Shown: piece by piece, positions 7,289 to 13,268 of the stretch
Layout of the letters: the number at the start of each line of letters is the position of its first letter
Position numbering within the stretch: the stretch's first letter is position 1
NCBI GenBank assembly: GCA_003223675.1
Contig: QHVW01000235.1
Coordinates: forward strand, 1-16,806
Source of the DNA: Acidobacteriota bacterium
GTDB taxonomy: Bacteria; Acidobacteriota; Thermoanaerobaculia; Multivoradales; UBA5704
Direction of reading: 5' to 3'
DNA: 16,806 nucleotides
The notes under the pieces: model-generated
Databases searched by the model: none
Told to the model about the DNA's origin: nothing
Seen by the model: only the letters and a program-made list of their open reading frames with translations
Made by a program: the position numbers and the translations under genes

Positions 7289-7960
7289 CTAGCCCCGCCG
7301 CCCCTTGACCCGCTCCACCACCGTGGCCGCGCCCGCTCCCGCCGCCGCCAAAAACAAAATCGCCCCGCCGTGCGCCACGAGCACGTGGGCCGGCGCGGAG
7401 ACCCAGCAGAAGAGGCGCACCCCGGCGTCGGCCATCAGGCCGGCGCCCAGGCCGTAGACGGCGCCGGCCACGGCCGGCCGGGTGGGGAGGGCGCGGGCGG
7501 CGAGCCAGGCCGCGGCGGCGAGGATGGGCGCGCTCGACGCCGCGGCCATCCAGAAGCACTCCCAGGCGAAGCGCACCCAGACGCCCGGCGGCACCACGGC
7601 CGGCGCCACGCGCTCGGTGACGAAGGTCAGGCCGGCGAAGAGCGCCAGCGCGGCGCCCACGGTGGCGGCCAGCGCGCGGCCAGAAAGCTCCCGGCCGGGG
7701 ACCGCCTCGCGGAGCGCCGCGCCCACGATCAGCAGCCCGGCGAGCGCCTGCAATCCCGAGAGGCCCCAGGCCACCGCCGGCCCCAGCGCCGAAAAGTTCT
7801 TCCGCCACCCCCAGAAGGCCGGGATGGCGATGAGGAGCGCGAGCCCCAGGGGGAGCAGCGCCAGCGCCCGCCGCGCCGGCGAGGCGAGCGGGCGCACCGG
7901 CTTGAGGTCGCTCTCCACGGCGGAGAGGAGCCCGGGGGGGATCATCGGCCGGTCAGCCAT
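7289..7960 (-). CDS. NrsF/DUF1109-like membrane anti-sigma factor
   Basis: 223 aa; the ATG at 7960 has GAGGG 7 nt upstream and overlaps the sigma factor stop by 8 bp, implying translational coupling. The cytoplasmic N-terminus (LLSAVESDLKPVRPLASPAR) has the D-L-x-P-V-R-P-L pattern typical of DUF1109. Six hydrophobic segments follow (about residues 31-51, 63-83, 95-115, 128-158, 163-190, 191-215). Cys135 (WECFW) and Cys185 (LFCWV) plus His192/His198 stand where this family has its conserved Cys/His positions. In Caulobacter the homologue NrsF holds sigma factor SigF inactive at the membrane and responds to metal or oxidative stress through its cysteines. A like role here is inferred from family and gene pairing. 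The downstream MFS exporter may be a target or operon partner. Confidence 0.82.
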   Translation of the reverse strand: MADRPMIPPGLLSAVESDLKPVRPLASPARRALALLPLGLALLIAIPAFWGWRKNFSALGPAVAWGLSGLQALAGLLIVGAALREAVPGRELSGRALAATVGAALALFAGLTFVTERVAPAVVPPGVWVRFAWECFWMAAASSAPILAAAAWLAARALPTRPAVAGAVYGLGAGLMADAGVRLFCWVSAPAHVLVAHGGAILFLAAAGAGAATVVERVKGRRG

Positions 7961-8474
7961 CGCGGGTCCCTCGCCTTTCCGGATCGATTTCAGGATCAGC
8001 TCCCAGGGCCGCGCGGAGCGCCCGCATCGCCCGGCTCGACCTGAGCTTCGCGGCGCCCACGCCGATGCGGAAGCGTTCGGCGATCTGCTGGAAGCTGAGC
8101 CCGTGGACGTGATGGAGCACCCAGGCCTCCCGGCGGCTGGCGGGCAGGCGCGCCAAGGCGTCCGCGAGGTCCCGGGTCTCGATGGCGGGCGTTGCCGGAG
8201 CCACCGCCGCCGCGGCCGATTCAGCACCCCCCTCATGGCGCGCCCGCCGCCACGCCGCCCGCCGGTGCCGTCCCAGGACATGCCGGGCGATGCCGAACAC
8301 CCAGGGGCGCACGGGGAGCGGCGGCAGGTAGGTGTGACGGGAGCGGTGAATCTCCAGGAAGGTGTCCTGCGCCAGGTCCTGCGCCGCGGCGCCCGTCGCG
8401 CCTTGGGCCTGGAGTAGGCCTTCAGGAGGGGGACCAGGTCGTCGCCGTCGCGATCCACGGCTCGATGGTAGCAC
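7953..8474 (-). CDS. SigF-like ECF sigma factor with disrupted N-terminus
   Basis: 173 aa from a GTG at 8474 (GAGGG 6-7 nt upstream). From about residue 28 it is a clear ECF sigma factor of the NrsF-partner group: AAAQDLAQDTFLEIHRSRHTY and the P-W-V-F-G-I-A-R-H segment are regions 2.2-2.4, and DLADALARLPASRREAWVLHHVHGLSFQQIAERF is region 4 with its helix-turn-helix. The first 25 residues (SSRGSRRRRPGPPPEG) look like out-of-frame sequence. The neighbouring frame on the same strand reads VDRDGDDLVPLLKAYS from a GTG at 8458, which is what such sigma factors begin with. A frameshift with loss of roughly 20-25 codons of region 2.1 near 8410-8425 would explain both. Whether the protein works is uncertain. 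It is followed by its overlapping anti-sigma gene. Confidence 0.75.
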   Translation of the reverse strand: MLPSSRGSRRRRPGPPPEGLLQAQGATGAAAQDLAQDTFLEIHRSRHTYLPPLPVRPWVFGIARHVLGRHRRAAWRRARHEGGAESAAAAVAPATPAIETRDLADALARLPASRREAWVLHHVHGLSFQQIAERFRIGVGAAKLRSSRAMRALRAALGADPEIDPERRGTRDG

Positions 8475-8499
8475 CGGGAGCCCTCATCACCCCGAGGCC

Positions 8500-8535
8500 A
8501 TCCGACCGATCCGACCGATCCGTCGGATCCGACCG
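8500..8535. repeat. Four tandem 9-bp units (ATCCGACCG)
   Basis: Units at 8500, 8509, 8518 and 8527; the third is changed to ATCCGTCGG, the others are identical. The repeat lies in the 177-bp gap between the divergent sigma factor and DUF5916 genes, 26 bp upstream of the sigma factor GTG. The same gap holds a small hairpin (CCCTC-TCCGGT-GAGGG, 8574-8589). It could be an operator array or simple slippage; the sequence does not decide. Confidence 0.7.
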
Positions 8536-8651
8536 ATAACGCCTGCCAGACACACCGCCGCCTCAACTGCGTTCCCTCTCCGGTGAGGGTTCCCTGACAC
8601 CTTTCCCCCCACCCGCTCCAACTCCTCCATGACACAGGAGGAGACCCCGAC

Positions 8652-11243
8652 ATGAAGCCGCTCCGGCTCATCGCAATTTGGACTTTTTTCGGAACCGTCG
8701 CCGTCCACGCCGCCCCCTGCCCGACCCCCGGCGGCTGCGATCCGGCGCTGGTGGGACGGCGGAGCCTCGACGCTCTCCGCATCTCCGGGGCGCCGCCGGT
8801 GATCGACGGCCGGCTGGACGAGCCGGTGTGGAGCCAGGCGCCGGTCGCGACGGGGTTCATCCAGAGCAAGCCGCGGCCGGGTGCGGAGGCGTCGCTCCGC
8901 TCGGAGGCGCGGGTGCTGGTGGACGCGGAGGCGATCTACGTGGGATTGACCTATTTCGATCCCGAGCCGGCGAAGATCCTCACCCCCCTGGCCCGGCGGG
9001 ACGACGAGACGGTCTCCGACTGGGCTTTCGTCGAGATCGACAGCCGCCACGACCGCCGGTCCGCCTTTTCCTTCGGGGTCAACCCGCGCGGGGTCCAGGT
9101 GGACGGCCTGTGGACCGACGACACGGTCTACGACTCCTCGTGGAACGCCGTCTGGGAGGCGGCGGCGCACGCGGACGCGCGCGGCTGGACGGCGGAATTC
9201 CGCATCCCGTTCTCGCAGCTCGCCTTCAGCCTCCCCCCGGACGGCGGCGACCTCGTCTGGGGGATCAACTTCTACCGCAACAGCCCGGCGCGCGGCGAGT
9301 CGTCCAACTGGTCGCCGCGCTACTCCGGCCTGGGCGGCCTCGTGTCGCGCTTCAACGACCTGCGCCTGCCGGCGCCGGCGCGGGTCCACCGCTTCGAGAT
9401 GACCCCCTACACGGCGCCGCGGGTGGGCAACGACGGTCCCGCCGGCACCCGTAAATCCTCGAACCAGGCCGGCGCCGACCTCAGGGTGGGGCTGGGATCG
9501 AGCTTCAGCCTTACCGCCACCCTGCTCCCCGACTTTGGCCAGGTCGAGGCCGATCCGTCACAGGTGAACCTCACGGCGTTCGAGCTCTTCCAGACCGAGC
9601 AGCGCCCCTTTTTCCTGGAAGGGATCGACGTCTTCCGCATGAGCACCGGGCTCGCGTTCGCCACGCGGGAGACCTCGTTCGCCGACGAATCGCCGTTCTA
9701 CTCGCGGCGTGTCGGCCGCGCCCCCCGCGGCGACCTGCCGCCGGGCACGGCCGTGGCCGCGATCCCCACCGCCACGGAGCTCCTGGGCGCCCTGAAGCTC
9801 TCCGGCCAGACCGCCGCTGGCTGGACGCTGGGCGTCTTCGCCGCCGAGACCGATCGCGAGCAGGCCCTGCTCGACCGGCCGGACGGCTCCCGGCTGGCGT
9901 GGCCCGTGGAGGCGCGGTCGACCGCCACGGTGGCGCGGGCCGTGCGGAGCTTCGGCCACGGCGATTCCTCATTCGGGCTGTTCGCCGCCGACCTTCACCG
10001 CTCCGGGCTGGGGCCGGTGCTCGCCTCCCAGGAGGTGAGCGACGCCGCGGCCCTGGGCGCCGAGATCCAGCACCGCTTCGACGAGGGGCGCTACGAGGTG
10101 CGGAGCTGGGCGCTGGGGAGCCGCCTCACCGGCGACGAAGAGGCGATCGCCCGTGTGGCGGAATCGCCCAGCCACTACTTCCAGCGGCCGGACGCCCAGG
10201 GTCTCCCCCGGCCGCCATACGGCACGAGCCTCGCGGGGATCGCTGCCGAGACCCGCCTCTCGCGCGTGGCGGGGAGCCTCCTCTGGAACCTGACGGCGCG
10301 AGCGGTGAGCCCGGGCTTCGACGTCAACGAGCTGGGCTTCCAGCGCAATGCGGACTGGCTCCTGCTCGCGGGGTCCTGGCAATACCAGAGCTTCCGGCCC
10401 GGCCACCGGATCCGCGCCTGGTCCGTGGGCTCCAGCGATCTCGGATCGGGATGGACCTGGTCCGGCGAGCCCCGCGCCCGCGTGCTCGACGCCTGGATCT
10501 CCATCGACACCGGCAACTACTGGAACGCGAAGCTCGCCGCCACCCGCGAGGCGTCGACGCTCTCCACCGCCTGGCTGCGCGGCGGACCGGCGCTGCTCCT
10601 GCCGCCGCGCACCACCCTGGCGCTCTCGCTCGCCACCGACCAGCGCAAGGCCTCGTACGGGACCCTCGACGTGAGCGCCGGGGAGGAGCCGGCCAGCGGA
10701 TCGCGGTCGTTGCGCGTGACGCCGCTGGTCAACCTCCGCGTCTCCGAGGAGCTCCAGGGGTCAATGGGGATCACCTGGGAATCCGACACCGTGGGCTGGC
10801 AGCCCGTGGGGAGCGACGGAACCGAAACCAGGGTGGCCCGCCTGCGCCAGCAGACCCTCTCGCTCACCTTCCGCGCCGACCTCACCCTCACCCCCCGGCT
10901 GGCGCTCCAGGCCTACCTGCAGCCGTTCAGCAGCGTGGGGCGCTACGACGCCTACCAAAGGCTGGCCGCGCCGCGCGATCCGGACCCCGGGCGGCGCTTC
11001 GTCCTCTTGGAGCCCGGCACCCCCGTGGCATCCCCCGACGCCGCCCAGCGGAGCCTGAACGGCGATCTGGTGCTCCGCTGGGAGTATCATCCGGGCTCGT
11101 TCCTGACCGCCGTGTGGAATCACCAGCGGGACACGCTCTCCCTGGACGCGAGAGCCACGGCGGAGAGCGGCCTGACGCGGCTCTTCGGCGATCCGCCGGT
11201 GAACGTGCTGCTGGTCAAAGTGAGCCGGCGGTTCGGGGGGTGA
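8652..11243 (+). CDS. CBM9-DUF5916 outer-membrane protein
   Basis: 863 aa. The ATG at 8652 has AGGAGGAG 8 nt upstream. The signal peptide is residues 1-20 (IAIWTFFGTVAVHA). Residues about 40-230 are a carbohydrate-binding module family 9-like domain: ISGAPPVIDGRLDEPVWSQA opens it, and FVEIDSRHDRRSAFSFGVN, SSWNAVWEAAAH and GWTAEFRIPFSQLAFS are its usual signatures. The remainder is DUF5916, a beta-barrel-like domain recognisable from LLPDFGQVEADPSQVNLT and TEQRPFFLEGIDVF, ending in alternating strands with a C-terminal VLLVKVSRRFGG. Length is typical. The family is exported and predicted to sit in the outer membrane; its substrate is not established, and the CBM9 part suggests glycan contact. 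It is divergent from the sigma/anti-sigma operon. A 42-bp near-copy of 11085-11126 recurs at 13079-13120. Confidence 0.92.
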   Translation: MKPLRLIAIWTFFGTVAVHAAPCPTPGGCDPALVGRRSLDALRISGAPPVIDGRLDEPVWSQAPVATGFIQSKPRPGAEASLRSEARVLVDAEAIYVGLTYFDPEPAKILTPLARRDDETVSDWAFVEIDSRHDRRSAFSFGVNPRGVQVDGLWTDDTVYDSSWNAVWEAAAHADARGWTAEFRIPFSQLAFSLPPDGGDLVWGINFYRNSPARGESSNWSPRYSGLGGLVSRFNDLRLPAPARVHRFEMTPYTAPRVGNDGPAGTRKSSNQAGADLRVGLGSSFSLTATLLPDFGQVEADPSQVNLTAFELFQTEQRPFFLEGIDVFRMSTGLAFATRETSFADESPFYSRRVGRAPRGDLPPGTAVAAIPTATELLGALKLSGQTAAGWTLGVFAAETDREQALLDRPDGSRLAWPVEARSTATVARAVRSFGHGDSSFGLFAADLHRSGLGPVLASQEVSDAAALGAEIQHRFDEGRYEVRSWALGSRLTGDEEAIARVAESPSHYFQRPDAQGLPRPPYGTSLAGIAAETRLSRVAGSLLWNLTARAVSPGFDVNELGFQRNADWLLLAGSWQYQSFRPGHRIRAWSVGSSDLGSGWTWSGEPRARVLDAWISIDTGNYWNAKLAATREASTLSTAWLRGGPALLLPPRTTLALSLATDQRKASYGTLDVSAGEEPASGSRSLRVTPLVNLRVSEELQGSMGITWESDTVGWQPVGSDGTETRVARLRQQTLSLTFRADLTLTPRLALQAYLQPFSSVGRYDAYQRLAAPRDPDPGRRFVLLEPGTPVASPDAAQRSLNGDLVLRWEYHPGSFLTAVWNHQRDTLSLDARATAESGLTRLFGDPPVNVLLVKVSRRFGG

Positions 11244-11306
11244 GGGTCACTCCTGCGGCTCTTTCGGTACTTACATTTACTTGTACTTGGCGAGGGGATC
11301 GTCGTC

Positions 11307-11348
11307 CAGTTTTTCACCCAGCCATTTCAGTTTTTCACCCAGCCATTT
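11307..11348. repeat. Perfect tandem duplication of 21 bp
   Basis: CAGTTTTTCACCCAGCCATT plus one T is repeated head to tail at 11307-11327 and 11328-11348 without mismatch. The length is seven codons. Read on the minus strand in the frame that stops at 11277, each unit encodes KWLGEKL, so the duplication looks like an in-frame expansion within coding sequence. It overlaps the annotated end of the helical protein gene. Confidence 0.9.
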
Positions 11349-12117
11349 TCCGGCCTTGAGCAAGTTGTGCCTGTGCCTTGAGCTCCTCTATGACCTTTTT
11401 GTCGAGCAGATCGTCCAGAGAAGGAGGATTCCCGAATGTTACGCCCCATTCGATCAGAATTTCGTGGTTAATCTCCGATCTGTGCTGGAATGTGGCCAGC
11501 AATTTTTCGATGGCTGCCCGATTCGTCCGGAGGACAAGATTCCGGAAGAGCCCTTCCCGGACAGCTACGGAGCGCACGCTTCCGCGAGCCTCCTCGGTTC
11601 CGAAGACCGATATCGGAATCCTTTCCCAAGAGCGGTGAACCGCAGTGATTTGGTCCTGGAGATAGGTCAACCTTTGTAGAAACCTCCGGGTCTGTTCTGT
11701 TTCCTGTGAGCACGCAGCGAACGCGCCCGGAAGATCGGCGTCCGCGGGCAGAGGATGGGCAAACAGAACGCTCTCGACAAAGACGGTGACCGCCTCGTCT
11801 TCCATGAGCTCCTGAAGCTCTGCTGCCGCCTCCTGACGAGTGTCGGCGCTCAGGCTTCCATCCAAGAGGAGCAAAGCAACATGGAGGGCATCCATCTGCG
11901 CGGTGGCGAGAGCGAGCTGTCGGCTCACCTCCTCAAGCTCCACATTTTCTAGAGCCTGGAGGTCTAGCGCATCGCCGAGCAGGAACCGGGCCTCTGAGGG
12001 GGAGCGCCGGACGACCTCCGTACCGCGACCGGCATGAAGAGACGCCAAACCCTCGGCGTGAGCCAGGATCGCCACTCCAGACTGACCTGAAACGATAGCG
12101 TTCACCTTCCCAGTCAC
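11335..12117 (-). CDS. Helical orphan protein, partner of the zinc-ribbon gene; C-terminus probably frameshifted
   Basis: 260 aa as read, from a GTG at 12117 that overlaps the upstream gene's TGA by 4 bp (GTGA), so the two are coupled. I recognise no family. Residues 1-35 look like beta strands (AIVSGQSGVAILAHAEGL); the rest is mostly helical, with runs such as ELEEVSRQLALATAQMDALH and TRRFLQRLTYLQDQITAVHR, and no signal peptide or membrane helix. The C-terminus is odd: the frame ends QLAQGRKMAG at 11335, but shifting by one base anywhere between about 11340 and 11383 reads NLLKAGKWLGEKLKWLGEKL, then DDDPLAKYK, and stops at 11277. That ending looks more like real protein and contains two KWLGEKL units. 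The gene appears less GC-rich than its neighbours. Function unknown. Confidence 0.75.
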   Translation of the reverse strand: MTGKVNAIVSGQSGVAILAHAEGLASLHAGRGTEVVRRSPSEARFLLGDALDLQALENVELEEVSRQLALATAQMDALHVALLLLDGSLSADTRQEAAAELQELMEDEAVTVFVESVLFAHPLPADADLPGAFAACSQETEQTRRFLQRLTYLQDQITAVHRSWERIPISVFGTEEARGSVRSVAVREGLFRNLVLRTNRAAIEKLLATFQHRSEINHEILIEWGVTFGNPPSLDDLLDKKVIEELKAQAQLAQGRKMAG

Positions 12118-12953
12118 AGAGACTCCTCCAGGGACAATCCTACTCCCTTTAAGCGATCCTGGATCGCTTTGCGGGCCGATCGCTGCCCCTTCCTCGGTTT
12201 TGTCAGCAAAATCCGCTCCACCGTCCGTAGCGACATAGGGCCCCAGATATGAGCCTCGATGAAGCGATCCTCCTCAGGAGTCGCTCCCGGCCCGAGGAGC
12301 ATTCCCGCGAATTGCTCGGGCGACGTGGTCGCGTCGATCTCTTCTCCGTGCTTGGCCACCGCGAGCTTCGCCCGCTCCTCCCAGGTGGCCCGGTGACCCG
12401 GTGGTGGGGCAAACGCGTGTTGCTTCAGGAAGAGAGCTGAATTCTCCTCGTAGACCGAGGTCCTATGGGCAATCATGCTCTCCCGGAAGACGAAGGAACA
12501 GTCGCCGTAATGAGGTAAGCCGGCTCCATCCAGGGAGAGGGCAGCGAATCGGACGTGCTCTCTGTAGCCTGGAAAGAGCTTCTCGTCGGCCACCGCCCGG
12601 AGCTCGTCCCACTCGTTCCCATCCGGCAGGCGGGTCTCCCCTCGAACCAGATTGTAGTAGGTCGAGAAGAGCTCTCTGGTGGAAGAGGAGAGCCGATCGA
12701 GCTCCCGGAAGGAGCGAGCCATGACCGCTTTGGTCCCGCGCGCCGCCATCTCGAACGCTTCGACAGCCTGCTGGGCGCCACGGAGCTCGGCATCTTGGAC
12801 CACGGCACTGTAACGGCGGTGGAGCGCCTCGCGCTCAGCCGGAACCTGCGCCGCCCTCACGTTCGGAAACAACCCGGGGCGCGCGCAATGAGGGCAACGC
12901 TCCCAGGACAGGGGAACTTCGCCCCCGCAGAGCTCGCAAGGAGATGAGTCCAT
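12114..12953 (-). CDS. Zinc-ribbon orphan protein, possible ADP-ribosyltransferase-like C-terminal half
   Basis: 279 aa from the ATG at 12953. There is no Shine-Dalgarno, but a TATAGT 6 nt upstream suggests a leaderless message. Residues 1-25 are a zinc ribbon: CELC and CPHC (Cys6, Cys9, Cys20, Cys23). Residues about 35-105 are helical. Residues 145-172 (GLPHYGDCSFVFRESMIAHR then TSVYEENS) and 227-250 (EEDRFIEAHIWGPMSLRTVE) resemble, by pattern only, the Y-G-x-V ... E-A-Q-I-x-G segments seen in DUF3626 and some ADP-ribosyltransferase-fold proteins, where the Glu is catalytic. This is a weak inference. No signal peptide is seen, so it should be cytoplasmic. It is the first gene of a two-gene unit, its TGA overlapping the partner's GTG. 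Confidence 0.8.
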   Translation of the reverse strand: MDSSPCELCGGEVPLSWERCPHCARPGLFPNVRAAQVPAEREALHRRYSAVVQDAELRGAQQAVEAFEMAARGTKAVMARSFRELDRLSSSTRELFSTYYNLVRGETRLPDGNEWDELRAVADEKLFPGYREHVRFAALSLDGAGLPHYGDCSFVFRESMIAHRTSVYEENSALFLKQHAFAPPPGHRATWEERAKLAVAKHGEEIDATTSPEQFAGMLLGPGATPEEDRFIEAHIWGPMSLRTVERILLTKPRKGQRSARKAIQDRLKGVGLSLEESL

Positions 12954-12959
12954 GAAGAA

Positions 12960-12965
12960 ACTATA
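12960..12965 (-). promoter_or_regulatory. Possible -10 element of a leaderless promoter
   Basis: TATAGT on the minus strand ends 6 nt before the ATG of the zinc-ribbon gene, which would place transcription start at or near the A of the ATG. No ribosome-binding site is present in the 15 bases upstream, which agrees with a leaderless message. No TTGACA-like -35 is found at the right distance. Confidence 0.3.
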
Positions 12966-13078
12966 TCGCGGAGAAGCAGCCTATAGGTAGCTCTCGGCGC
13001 TATCTGCCCGAGCTCTTCCGCCTCCAACTGTCCGGAAAGCCGCTACAAGTTGCGGAATTGGACGCTGGCGAATCCTGG

Positions 13079-13120
13079 TATCATCCGGGCTCGTTCCTGA
13101 CCGTTGAGTGGAATCACCAG
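13079..13120 (+). pseudogene. Fragment duplicating the 3' part of the DUF5916 gene
   Basis: 42 bp matching 11085-11126 at 39 positions. It reads YHPGSFLTVEWNHQ against YHPGSFLTAVWNHQ in the intact protein and is in an open frame from about 13058, but sequence similarity stops on both sides. It is on the same strand as the intact gene and lies just beyond the two-gene orphan cassette, so the cassette sits between a complete DUF5916 gene and a DUF5916 scrap. It may be the remnant of a second, tandem copy or a product of the event that brought in the cassette. Confidence 0.65.
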
Positions 13121-13135
13121 CCGGCGCTTCGGGGC

Positions 13136-13177
13136 CTGATCCGAGAGCCGATCCGGGAATCGCTGATCCGGGAATAC
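13136..13177. repeat. Three degenerate repeats of GATCCGGGAAT
   Basis: Copies begin near 13138, 13150 and 13164 (GATCCGAGAGC, GATCCGGGAATCG, GATCCGGGAATACG). They lie between the DUF5916 scrap and the NRPS promoter region. The GATCCG core is shared with the tandem array at 8500-8535, but spacing and remaining bases differ. No function can be assigned. Confidence 0.5.
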
Positions 13178-13207
13178 GACCGGGGGGCGGAATTGTACTC
13201 AGAACAG

Positions 13208-13236
13208 TTGTATCCGACTTGTAAATGCCTGATACT
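13208..13236 (+). promoter_or_regulatory. Candidate housekeeping promoter for the NRPS gene
   Basis: TTGTAT (13208-13213), a 17-bp spacer and GATACT (13231-13236) resemble the -35 and -10 boxes of a housekeeping promoter. This is the only AT-rich stretch before the NRPS start codon, which is 32 bp further on. No good ribosome-binding site precedes that ATG. Agreement with the consensus is partial. Confidence 0.35.
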
Positions 13237-13268
13237 ATGGTCTCCCGGACTACCGAATCAAACTCCCC

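Noticed and set aside
5601..7292. A 563-codon open frame on the plus strand
   Set aside because: It is antisense to the MFS gene; the product is Gln/His/Arg-rich and resembles no protein.
7285..7296. Palindrome GGGGCTAGCCCC at the end of the anti-sigma gene
   Set aside because: Only 12 bp, spanning the TAG stop, with no loop or T-run. It is likely chance in GC-rich DNA.
7251..7808. N-terminal extension of the MFS frame to 7808
   Set aside because: The added residues are Arg/Gly-rich shadow sequence of the NrsF-like gene on the same strand. The hydrophobic MFS protein starts at 7250 or 7238.
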